This document shows positions 13,644-21,129 of a stretch of 26,934 nt of DNA, in pieces. The stretch is from the NCBI GenBank assembly GCA_045598065.1, contig JAZLLJ010000052.1, positions 1-26,934 of the forward strand. Direction: 5' to 3'. The notes below the pieces were generated by a model. It was not told the origin of the DNA, did no database searches, and saw nothing but the letters and a program-made list of their open reading frames with translations. This DNA is from RGIG426 sp045598065 (GTDB lineage Bacteria > Bacillota > Clostridia > Oscillospirales > Acutalibacteraceae). The position numbers were made by a program, and so were the translations under genes. Each line of letters starts with the position of its first letter. Within the stretch, counting starts at the first letter, position 1.

Positions 13644-15967
13644 CTCAACAAAAAATTCGCGTCAGCGATCTCGCCAAAGATTTCGGGGTTGCCAACAAGG
13701 TAATCATTGATTTGTTGGCGCAATACGTAGAACCGGCGAAAAAAACCAACAGCGTGTTGGAGGAAGACGAATTAGATCTCGTATTCGAAGGCCTTTCCGC
13801 TCAATTTGCGCCGGAAAATCTGGATGCGTATTTTGCGACCGCCAACGAGCCGAAACCGGAAAAACCGCAGGCGGAAAAACCTGCCGCCAAGAAAGAGGAA
13901 AAACCTGCCGCGCCTGCCGCGATGAGCGGTATGACGACCGGTAATCAAAAGAAAGCCGAAAAAGCCGACAAACCCGTCGCGCCGAAGGTGCAAAAAGAGC
14001 GCCGCACGGTGGATACTCGCTCAGCGCAGGTGGATATCGGCAAGTACGATGAGCGTTTTGACCGTATGGCGCAAACTTCGTCCCAATTCCGTGGCGGCGA
14101 AGGTGTGAAAAAACAAAAAATCAGTCAAAAATCGCAACAGTACAAAAAACCGCAGAAAGCCCGTCGCGAGACCGAGGCCGAGCGGATGAAACGTATCGAG
14201 CAAGAGCGCCAAAAGAAACACATGACCATCAAAGTCGGCGAAACCATCACCGTCGGCGAACTTGCCAACCGCCTCAAAGCCACCGCCGGCGAGGTCATCA
14301 AAAAATTGATGATGCTCGGCATGATGGTGTCGGTCAACGAGGAAATCGACTTTGACACCGCGTTCCTTGTGGCGGAAGAATTCCACGCCAAAGTGGAAAA
14401 AGAAGTGGTTGTGACCATTGAAGAGCGCATCATCGACGACAGCGACGATGACGAGGGCAACCTCGTTCCCCGTGATCCGGTCGTGGTGGTTATGGGCCAC
14501 GTTGACCACGGTAAAACCTCGATTCTCGACTACATTCGTAAGAGTAACGTCACCTCCGGCGAGGCAGGCGGCATCACCCAGCACATCGGTGCGTATCGCG
14601 CGGTGTGCAACGGCCAAACCATCACCTTCCTCGACACCCCCGGTCACGCGGCGTTTACCTCGATGCGTGCTCGCGGCGCGCAAATCACCGATATCGCCAT
14701 CTTGGTGGTCGCGGCGGACGACGGCATTATGCCGCAGACCATCGAAGCCATCAACCACGCGAAAGCCGCCGGCGTGTCGGTCATTGTGGCCATCAACAAA
14801 ATGGATAAGCCGGAAGCCAATCCCGACCGCGTGATGCAGCAACTCACCGAGCACGAATTGGTTCCCGAAGAGTGGGGCGGCGACGTCATCTGCGTTCCCG
14901 TGTCCGCGCATACCGGTATGGGCATTGACCGTTTGCTCGAAATGGTGCTGCTCGTTGCCGAGATGAAAGAACTGAAAGCCAACCCCGACCGTGCCGCCAA
15001 AGGCACGGTGGTGGAAGCCCGTCTCGATAAAGGTCGCGGCCCGATTGCGACCATTTTGGTGCAAAACGGCACGCTCCACGCCGGCGACATTGTAGTGGCC
15101 GGCGCGGCAGTCGGTCGTGTCCGCGCGATGGTGGACGAAAACGGCAACAAAATCAACGTTGCCGGCCCGTCTGTGCCGGTAGAGATTATGGGCCTTGACA
15201 GTGTGCCCACCTCCGGCGACGTGGTGAACGCCGTCACCGACGAACACCTTGCTCGCGAACTGGTGGAACAGCGCAAACAGATTGCCAAAGAGGAAGAATT
15301 CAGCCGCTACAAGAAAGTCACCCTCGAAAATCTGTTCGATCAGCTCAAAGAGGGCGAAATGAAAGAGCTGAAAGTCATCGTGAAAGCCGACGTGCAAGGT
15401 TCGGTGGAAGCGGTCACGCAGTCTCTTGAAAAAATCGGCGAAGAGGACGTGCGCGTCCGCGTTATCCACGGAGCGGTGGGCGCCGTCAACGAAAGCGACG
15501 TTATGCTTGCCGATGCCTCCAACGCCATCATCGTCGGCTTCAACGTCCGTCCCGAGCCGCTCGCGGTGGAAGCCGCCGAGCGCGCCGAAGTGGATATGCG
15601 GATGTACCGTATCATCTACGACTGCATCGAAGAAATCACCACCGCTATGAAAGGTATGCTCGCCCCCAAAACCCGTGAAGTACTCCATGGCCGCGTAGAA
15701 GTGCGCCAGGTGTATCGCATTTCCGGCGTGGGTGCGGTTGCCGGCTGCTACGTGGTAGACGGCAAAATCTGCCGCAACGACTTAATCCGCGTGGTGCGCG
15801 ACGGTATCATCATTGCGGACGACAAAATGTCCTCTCTCAAACGCTTTAAGGATGACCAGCGCGAGGTGGCCCAAGGCTACGAATGCGGTGTCAGCCTCGA
15901 AAAATTCTCCGACGTCAAAGAGGGCGACATCTACGAGTCCTATATCATCGAAGAATACCGCGACTAA
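13640..15967 (+). CDS. infB: Translation initiation factor IF-2
   Basis: A 775-aa GTPase that places initiator tRNA on the 30S subunit. It has an IF2_N helical domain (IRVSDLAKDFGVANKVIIDLLAQ), a Lys/Glu/Pro/Ala-rich linker (about residues 70-190), a second IF2_N-like domain, then the G domain with G1 GHVDHGKT (286-293), G3 DTPGH and G4 NKMD. Domains II-IV follow, with GRGPIATILVQNGTLHAGD in domain II, and the C-terminal tRNA-binding barrel includes SSLKRFKDD and VAQGYECGVSLE. AAGGAGG is upstream of the ATG, whose ATGA overlaps the ylxQ stop, implying translational coupling. Confidence 0.98.
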   Translation: MTQQKIRVSDLAKDFGVANKVIIDLLAQYVEPAKKTNSVLEEDELDLVFEGLSAQFAPENLDAYFATANEPKPEKPQAEKPAAKKEEKPAAPAAMSGMTTGNQKKAEKADKPVAPKVQKERRTVDTRSAQVDIGKYDERFDRMAQTSSQFRGGEGVKKQKISQKSQQYKKPQKARRETEAERMKRIEQERQKKHMTIKVGETITVGELANRLKATAGEVIKKLMMLGMMVSVNEEIDFDTAFLVAEEFHAKVEKEVVVTIEERIIDDSDDDEGNLVPRDPVVVVMGHVDHGKTSILDYIRKSNVTSGEAGGITQHIGAYRAVCNGQTITFLDTPGHAAFTSMRARGAQITDIAILVVAADDGIMPQTIEAINHAKAAGVSVIVAINKMDKPEANPDRVMQQLTEHELVPEEWGGDVICVPVSAHTGMGIDRLLEMVLLVAEMKELKANPDRAAKGTVVEARLDKGRGPIATILVQNGTLHAGDIVVAGAAVGRVRAMVDENGNKINVAGPSVPVEIMGLDSVPTSGDVVNAVTDEHLARELVEQRKQIAKEEEFSRYKKVTLENLFDQLKEGEMKELKVIVKADVQGSVEAVTQSLEKIGEEDVRVRVIHGAVGAVNESDVMLADASNAIIVGFNVRPEPLAVEAAERAEVDMRMYRIIYDCIEEITTAMKGMLAPKTREVLHGRVEVRQVYRISGVGAVAGCYVVDGKICRNDLIRVVRDGIIIADDKMSSLKRFKDDQREVAQGYECGVSLEKFSDVKEGDIYESYIIEEYRD

Positions 15968-15988
15968 TCCCAAGAAGGAGGGATACCG

Positions 15989-16345
15989 ATGGCCGGTTAT
16001 CGTGTTCATCGACAAAGTGAAGATATCGCCCGAGAACTGACCGCCATTTTGCGGACAGTCAAAGACCCTCGGGTGCAAGACAGTATGCTCAGCATCGTGC
16101 GCGTGGACGTGTCGAACGACCTGTCCTACGCCACGGTGTACGTCAGCGCGCTCGCCGGAATGGAAGCCGCCAAAACCGCGGTGGAGGGACTTAAATCCGC
16201 CGCCGGGTATATGCGTTCCAGTTTAGGCTCGGCGCTCAAACTGCGCCACGTGCCGGAACTGCGCTTTGTAGCGGATGATTCCATCGCGTACAGCGCCCAT
16301 ATCAACGAAACTCTGCAATCTCTTAAAAAGGAGGATGCGACGTGA
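15989..16345 (+). CDS. rbfA: Ribosome-binding factor A
   Basis: A 118-aa KH-like protein for late 30S maturation. Family landmarks: RVHRQSEDIARELTAIL at the N-terminus, VKDPRVQDSMLSIVRVDVSNDLSYATVYVS and the C-terminal LRHVPELRFVADDSI. The size is normal. AAGGAGGGA precedes the ATG. Its stop overlaps the GTG start of nrnA (GTGA). Confidence 0.95.
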   Translation: MAGYRVHRQSEDIARELTAILRTVKDPRVQDSMLSIVRVDVSNDLSYATVYVSALAGMEAAKTAVEGLKSAAGYMRSSLGSALKLRHVPELRFVADDSIAYSAHINETLQSLKKEDAT

Positions 16346-17346
16346 CAAAAATCAACCCCACGTGTAAAGACGTGGATTTGGCCGGTGCCTGCGATTTGTT
16401 GAAAGCAGGCGATAACTGGCTGATTTTGACACACCAATATCCCGATGGCGACACACTCGGCAGTGCATACGCTCTCGGAAAAGCCCTGCAGCAACTGGGA
16501 AAAAAGGTGCGCGTCGTCTGCTCGGATGTGATTCCGGGTAAATACGCTTTTATTACCGAAGCCGCCAAGTGGGACGATTTTACCCCCTCTCACTATTGTG
16601 CGGTTGACGTGGCCGACCCCCGTTTGCTCGGCGAAGAACTGGAAGCCTATTCCATGCTCGTTGAACTGTGTATCGACCACCATGCTTCCAACACCTATTA
16701 TGCCGAAAATCTGCTGTATAAAAACTACGCCGCCACAGCCATGCTCGTGTACGAGATTATTAAAGAACTGGGCGTAACGGTCACTCCGACCATCGCGGAA
16801 GCGCTGTATACCGGCATGGCCACCGACACCGGCTGTTTCCGTTACAGCAACACCGATGCACTCTGCCACCGTATGGCGGCGGATATGCTGGACGTGGGCA
16901 TCCGCTCGGATTACATCAACCGCGTAATGTTCGACATCAAATCTCGCCGTCGAATGGAACTCGAACGGTTGGCGCTTGCCGCCATCCACTATGAGTGGGA
17001 CGGTCGCTGTGCCGTGATGCCGCTGACGGTGGAGATGCTCGAAAAATCGAGCGCTCTCGAAAACGATATGGAAGGTCTCGCCTCCATCCCCCGTGAAATC
17101 GAGGGCGTGTGGGTTGGCGCCACGCTTCGCGAAATCGACCAAAATCGCTTCAAAATCAGCGTGCGTACCGGTTCCAAAGCCAACGCCTGCGATATCTGCA
17201 CGTTGCTCGGCGGCGGCGGTCACGCGGCGGCGGCAGGCTGTACCCTTACGGGCGAACTGCCCGACGTGCTCGACCGTGTTTTGAACGCAGTCAAAACCGC
17301 CGTGCCCGGTATTGTGGACGGCGACGACGAAGAATATCCCGTATGA
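16342..17346 (+). CDS. nrnA: DHH/DHHA1 phosphoesterase, nanoRNase/pAp phosphatase NrnA type
   Basis: A 334-aa protein that probably degrades short oligoribonucleotides and 3'-phosphoadenosine 5'-phosphate. The DHH domain has THQYPDGDTLGS (His31, Asp35, Asp37), AVDVADP (Asp89) and IDHHASN (Asp112-His114), all manganese ligands. The C-terminal DHHA1 domain has GGGGHAAAAG. GTG 16342 is supported by AAAGGAGG 8 nt upstream and the GTGA overlap with rbfA. In Firmicutes this gene regularly lies between rbfA and truB, as here. Cyclic-di-AMP phosphodiesterase activity is less likely because no PAS/GGDEF region is present. Confidence 0.92.
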   Translation: MTKINPTCKDVDLAGACDLLKAGDNWLILTHQYPDGDTLGSAYALGKALQQLGKKVRVVCSDVIPGKYAFITEAAKWDDFTPSHYCAVDVADPRLLGEELEAYSMLVELCIDHHASNTYYAENLLYKNYAATAMLVYEIIKELGVTVTPTIAEALYTGMATDTGCFRYSNTDALCHRMAADMLDVGIRSDYINRVMFDIKSRRRMELERLALAAIHYEWDGRCAVMPLTVEMLEKSSALENDMEGLASIPREIEGVWVGATLREIDQNRFKISVRTGSKANACDICTLLGGGGHAAAAGCTLTGELPDVLDRVLNAVKTAVPGIVDGDDEEYPV

Positions 17347-18242
17347 GCGGCGAAATCTTAAACGGCGTGTTTTGCCTTGAAAAGCCCGTCGAAATGACCT
17401 CGTTTCTCTGTTGCGCCGTCATGCGCGGTGTGCTTCATCAAAAGAAAATCGGTCACGCCGGCACCCTGGATCCCATGGCTACCGGCGTGTTGCCCATTTT
17501 ATGCGGCAACGCCACCAAAGCGATGGACATTTTACCCTGCGGCGACAAACGCTATCGCGCAGGCTTTCGGTTGGGCGTAACGAGCGACACGCAAGACGTG
17601 TGGGGCCACCTCACCGAAACGGACGTCAAGACGTTTCCCTCCGCCGATTTGGTAGAGGCGGCGCTTTCCCCACTTCGGGGTGAAATATTACAAGTACCGC
17701 CTATGACCTCCGCTCTAAAAAAAGATGGCGTACGCCTGTATGAATTGGCGCGAAAAGGCATGGAAGTGGAACGGGAAGCCCGTCCGGTCACGGTTTACGA
17801 ACTGGCGCTTGTGCAATACAATGCGCAAACCGGCGAAGGCATTTTGGACTGTTTTGTGTCCAAAGGCACCTACGTGCGCACTCTTTGCCACGATTTGGGA
17901 CAAGCGCTCGGTTGCGGTGCCGTGATGACGTCGCTTTGCCGCACCATGGCAGCAGGCTATACGCTTTCCGATTGCGTCACTTTGGCGCAGGCAAAAGCGA
18001 TGACTCCCGACGAGCGTCGCGCTCACTTAAAACCCACCGAAACAATTTTTGCATCCTATCCGTCCGTCACCGTCACCGAGGCGCAGGCCGTCCGTTTCCA
18101 AAACGGCGGCGCTCTCTCGCTTGACCGGCTGAAAACGGACGTTGCCGCCACCGTGCGCGTAAAAGCGCCGGACGGTCGGTTCTTAGGACTGGGAACACCG
18201 CAAGACAGCGAACTCAAAGTCTGTAAACTTTTTCCCGTTTGA
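17343..18242 (+). CDS. truB: tRNA pseudouridine(55) synthase
   Basis: A 299-aa enzyme that forms pseudouridine 55 in the T-loop of tRNAs. The catalytic aspartate is Asp43 in GHAGTLDPMATGVL. KRYRAGFRLGVTSDTQD, the QVPPMTSALKKDGVRLYELAR stretch and CSKGTYVR-type FVSKGTYVRTL follow, all diagnostic of TruB. The C-terminal part is a short PUA-like domain. The ATG at 17343 overlaps the nrnA stop (ATGA); the frame stays open upstream to 17109 but that region is nrnA coding sequence. Confidence 0.96.
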   Translation: MSGEILNGVFCLEKPVEMTSFLCCAVMRGVLHQKKIGHAGTLDPMATGVLPILCGNATKAMDILPCGDKRYRAGFRLGVTSDTQDVWGHLTETDVKTFPSADLVEAALSPLRGEILQVPPMTSALKKDGVRLYELARKGMEVEREARPVTVYELALVQYNAQTGEGILDCFVSKGTYVRTLCHDLGQALGCGAVMTSLCRTMAAGYTLSDCVTLAQAKAMTPDERRAHLKPTETIFASYPSVTVTEAQAVRFQNGGALSLDRLKTDVAATVRVKAPDGRFLGLGTPQDSELKVCKLFPV

Positions 18243-18271
18243 CCGGGATTGTATGAAAGGGGAAATCGGAA

Positions 18272-19864
18272 TTGCAAACCTATCATCTCACCGCCGCCTC
18301 TGCCCGATTTCCCGAAACACCCCGTGCGGTCGCGCTCGGGCTGTTTGACGGCGTACACATCGGCCACCGTGCCGTTATCGCCGAAGTATTGGACGTGGCA
18401 GAGTTCACCGCGACCGTTCTGTCTTTTTCGGACGAAACGGCGCTCCCCAAAAACGCCGCACGGTTACAAACCCTTGCTGACCGCTGTGGCCTAATTGAAA
18501 ACATCGGAGTAGAAGAACTGATTTTGGCGGATTTTTCCGCCATCAGCACCTTGTCCCCCACGGATTTTGTAAAAACCGTGCTGAAAGAACAGCTGAACGC
18601 GCGCCTTGTCTCTTGCGGCGAAAATTTCCGTTTCGGAAAAGGCGGTGTCGGTGATGCGGCACTGCTGAAAACGCTCTGCGAAGCGCAGGGTATCCGCGTG
18701 TCGGTCGCCAAAACGGTACTGTGTGACGGCGAACCGGTCAGCTCCTCCCGTATCCGCGAGGCGCTTGCCGACGGCAACGTGGGGTTGGCCGCTCGACTGC
18801 TCGGGCATCCGTTTTCGCTCACCGGAACGGTAACTCACGGCTTCGGTCGCGGCAAAACGCTCGGCTTCCCCACTGCCAACCTGCCGTTGCGCGACGGATT
18901 TGCCGTGCCGCGGCTCGGTGTGTATCTCTCGACGGTGGAGATTGACGGAAATGTTCACTCCGCGCTGACGAACGTAGGCAGCCGTCCTACGTTCGGCGAC
19001 ATTACGCCCTCCTGCGAAACGTCGATTTTCGACTATTCCGGCGATTTATACGGAAAAGACTTGCGCGTGTCGCTTGTCCGCTTTTTGCGAGAAGAACGCG
19101 CCTTCTCCTCAAAAGAAGACTTGAAAACCCAAATCGAGCAGGATAAAGAAACCGCAAAAAAACACCTTGCCGCATCCGGCAAGGTGAAAGCAGTACTGTT
19201 CGATTTTGACGATACGCTCCAAAGCCGCCCGGCGGCGTATAAGCGCTATGCCGACCGCTTTGTTAAGCGCCATTTCCCCACGCTTTCCCCTGCTGAGCAG
19301 GAGAAACGTGCCCTTGAGATGTGGCATCGCAACGGCGACGGCCACGCCCACGTAAACGGCTCAAAATACATCCCTTATCCCGATTATTTTCAAGAACTTA
19401 TCGACTTATGGGGTTGGAAAAATCCGCCGACGATTGACGAACTGACCGCCGAGTGCCGTCAGGTGCTGGCTTCGGAAACCGTGTTGTTCGACGACACGCG
19501 CGAAACCTTAGAAACCTTGCGGCAAAAAGGCGTGCTCGTCGGGCTTATTACCAACGGATACAGTTCGATGCAAGGCCGCAAACTGGATATTGCGGGAATT
19601 CGCCCGTTGCTTGATTTGTCGGTCGTATCGGGAGACGAGGGAATTCGCAAGCCCGATCCCGAAATTTTCCGCCGTGCCGCGGCGCGACTCGGCGTTTCCA
19701 CCGCCGACTGCGTCTACGTCGGCGACCATCCGTATTATGATTTGTCCGGCGCAACCGAAGCCGGTATGCGTGTTATCTACGTCGATGCGTTCGACCTGCA
19801 TTTGGCAGAAGGCGTTCCGACCGCGACCGCCGTTTCACAAATTCCCGAAATTCTCGATTTGTAA
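18272..19864 (+). CDS. ribF: RibF (riboflavin kinase/FAD synthetase) fused to a HAD-superfamily phosphatase
   Basis: A 530-aa two-part protein, against about 310 aa for normal RibF. Residues 1 to about 297 are a complete RibF. The adenylyltransferase has GLFDGVHIGH (23-32), GENFRFGKG and SSSRIREAL (157-165). The riboflavin kinase has HGFGRGKTLGFPTANL (189-204), NVGSRPTFG (234-242) and FDYSGDLYGKDLRV. Residues about 305-530 are a complete HAD hydrolase: motif I DFDDT (Asp311 nucleophile, Asp313), C1 cap, motif II LITNG (Thr427), motif III Lys460 in IRKPDPEIF, motif IV VGDHPYYD (Asp485, Asp490). The linker is only about 8 residues, and no stop or ribosome site separates the parts. TTG 18272 has GAAAGGGG upstream. 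RibF makes FMN and FAD; the HAD part might hydrolyse FMN, the riboflavin-pathway phosphate intermediate, or phosphoglycolate. Confidence 0.93.
   Translation: MQTYHLTAASARFPETPRAVALGLFDGVHIGHRAVIAEVLDVAEFTATVLSFSDETALPKNAARLQTLADRCGLIENIGVEELILADFSAISTLSPTDFVKTVLKEQLNARLVSCGENFRFGKGGVGDAALLKTLCEAQGIRVSVAKTVLCDGEPVSSSRIREALADGNVGLAARLLGHPFSLTGTVTHGFGRGKTLGFPTANLPLRDGFAVPRLGVYLSTVEIDGNVHSALTNVGSRPTFGDITPSCETSIFDYSGDLYGKDLRVSLVRFLREERAFSSKEDLKTQIEQDKETAKKHLAASGKVKAVLFDFDDTLQSRPAAYKRYADRFVKRHFPTLSPAEQEKRALEMWHRNGDGHAHVNGSKYIPYPDYFQELIDLWGWKNPPTIDELTAECRQVLASETVLFDDTRETLETLRQKGVLVGLITNGYSSMQGRKLDIAGIRPLLDLSVVSGDEGIRKPDPEIFRRAAARLGVSTADCVYVGDHPYYDLSGATEAGMRVIYVDAFDLHLAEGVPTATAVSQIPEILDL
19163..19186. 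other. Terminator-like hairpin at the RibF-HAD junction
   Basis: A perfect 10-bp stem (CACCTTGCCG, CATC loop, CGGCAAGGTG) is preceded by seven A residues (19156-19162). Read on the minus strand it is a textbook intrinsic terminator (stem followed by seven U). On the plus strand no U tract follows. It encodes the linker residues His298 to Val305 between the two domains. Its core CCTTGCCG/CGGCAAGG is the same as that of the degV terminator at 10306-10335. Confidence 0.7.
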
Positions 19865-19876
19865 GGAGTGTACGTT

Positions 19877-20521
19877 ATGCAGATTTCTCCCTCGATTCTC
19901 ACCTGCGACTACGCCAAAATGGGCGAAGAACTGAAATTCGTCGAACGTTCCGGCGTGGATATGGTCCACCTCGACGTGATGGACGGCGTATTCGTCCCCA
20001 ATCTCAGTTTCGGACCGCCGGTCATCAAACGTCTGCGCCCTGTCACCGACCTGCCGTTTGACGTGCATCTGATGATGCAATACCCCGACCGCCTCATCGA
20101 TGCCTTTATCGATGCCGGTGCGGATATTGTGAATTTCCATATCGAAAGCGATGCGCCCGTTGCCGACACGATTGCCCACATCAAAGAACGCGGCAAAAAA
20201 GCGGCGCTGACCGTAAAACCCAAAACACCGGTAGAGGCCGTGTTCCCCTATCTCGACGATTTGTCGCTGGTGCTGATTATGACCGTTGAACCCGGTTTCG
20301 GCGGCCAACACTTTATGGCGGATATGTTGCCGAAAGTGGAAGCTCTCGTCAAAGAGCGCGAGCGCCGCGGTCTCGATTTTGTGATTGAGATTGACGGCGG
20401 CGTCAACCGTGATACCGCCAAAGCCTGCGCTGATGCCGGTTGCGACGTCGTGGTGGTGGGCAGTGCCTTCTTCAACGATGCCGACGCCGCCGATTTAACC
20501 CGCTTCGTTCAGTCGCTGTAA
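19877..20521 (+). CDS. rpe: Ribulose-phosphate 3-epimerase
   Basis: A 214-aa TIM-barrel enzyme interconverting ribulose 5-phosphate and xylulose 5-phosphate. Metal and substrate residues are in HLDVMDGVFVPNLSFGP, DVHLMM, MTVEPGFGGQHFM, IEIDGGVN and the phosphate-binding VVGSAFF. ATG 19877 is selected because AAGGAG (19863-19868) lies 8 nt upstream; an in-frame GTG at 19868 overlaps the Shine-Dalgarno. It follows ribF-HAD after 12 nt and is the last gene of the translation operon. Its last 27 bp overlap the convergent mecA-like gene. No intrinsic terminator is evident after it. Confidence 0.97.
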   Translation: MQISPSILTCDYAKMGEELKFVERSGVDMVHLDVMDGVFVPNLSFGPPVIKRLRPVTDLPFDVHLMMQYPDRLIDAFIDAGADIVNFHIESDAPVADTIAHIKERGKKAALTVKPKTPVEAVFPYLDDLSLVLIMTVEPGFGGQHFMADMLPKVEALVKERERRGLDFVIEIDGGVNRDTAKACADAGCDVVVVGSAFFNDADAADLTRFVQSL

Positions 20522-21037
20522 GGCGTTTTCGCCGTAAACGACGCTGCCGTGTTCCAAAAGAAACGCGGCCGCCACCGCACCGCTTAACACGCGACACTCC
20601 CATTCCGATAAAAGTCCCTTTACACGGGCGGTGTTTTCCGAAAGCGGTGTAAGAATCAGCCACAAACACTCTTCATATGTATACAGACTGCTGGAAACCA
20701 ACGACAGCGACCGCGCGGCAAAACAAAAATCCAGTAGTGCATCAAGGTTTTCAAACGCGGCGCAAAGAGGAATCCGCGCCGACGGCAACGACTTTTCCCG
20801 GAAAGTTCCCGGCGAAAACAGCAAAAAACAACCGCCTTCTACCGGAAACACTTCGGCGGTAATTCCCTCCGCATCAAAAGCGTCTCCTTCGGAAGCGGCC
20901 ACGAGCAGCGCCGAGAGCAGCGCTCTTGTGCAGGGAGAGCGCCCCGAAAGCCGTTCAAACGAAAGCCCCCATTCCTGCAATTCCTCGTCACTTAAAAATA
21001 CACGGTAACACCCGTTATCCAATCGTTCTCGCTCCAC
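20495..21037 (-). CDS. MecA-like adaptor protein (divergent)
   Basis: A 180-aa protein resembling the MecA/YpbH adaptors that deliver substrates to ClpC. The N-terminal part reads ERLDNGCYRVFLSDEELQEWGLSFERL, matching the MecA opening; then ITAEVFPVEGGCFLLFS follows. The C-terminal part has the MecA-like SSSLYTYEECLWLIL and LLEHGSVVYGENALQRL. It is shorter than the roughly 220 aa of B. subtilis MecA, and the acidic linker is missing. GTG 21037 is preferred: GAGGGGG lies 8 nt upstream, and the longer frame to 21085 would run into the -35 element. Its stop lies within rpe, so the genes overlap tail to tail. ClpC targeting is inferred from family resemblance. Confidence 0.7.
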   Translation of the reverse strand: MERERLDNGCYRVFLSDEELQEWGLSFERLSGRSPCTRALLSALLVAASEGDAFDAEGITAEVFPVEGGCFLLFSPGTFREKSLPSARIPLCAAFENLDALLDFCFAARSLSLVSSSLYTYEECLWLILTPLSENTARVKGLLSEWECRVLSGAVAAAFLLEHGSVVYGENALQRLNEAG

Positions 21038-21056
21038 GGTGCTCACCCCCTCTTTT

Positions 21057-21085
21057 ATTCTATGTGAGCAACGCCCCTTTTGCAA
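21057..21085 (-). promoter_or_regulatory. Promoter of the mecA-like gene
   Basis: On the minus strand, -35 TTGCAA (complement of 21080-21085), a 17-bp spacer and -10 TAGAAT (complement of 21057-21062). The leader would be short, starting near 21050 beside the G-rich ribosome site. I could not find an equally good plus-strand promoter for the neighbouring rnf-like operon in 21038-21116. Confidence 0.65.
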
Positions 21086-21129
21086 GCGGGAATGGATGGA
21101 AAATCTTATTTTGAAAAGGAGGTGTCGTG

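Noticed and set aside
14021..15688. 555-aa minus-strand open frame across infB
   Set aside because: Antisense to an intact IF-2; composition typical of a reverse shadow, rich in Phe and His.
16126..17223. 365-aa minus-strand open frame across rbfA/nrnA
   Set aside because: Antisense to two coupled conserved genes, and no promoter or RBS seen.
17109..17342. Long N-terminal extension of truB
   Set aside because: The extension is an Arg-rich shadow of nrnA; the ATGA overlap at 17343 fits the family start.
18243..18271. FMN riboswitch before ribF
   Set aside because: The gap from truB is only 29 nt, far too short for the conserved RFN fold.
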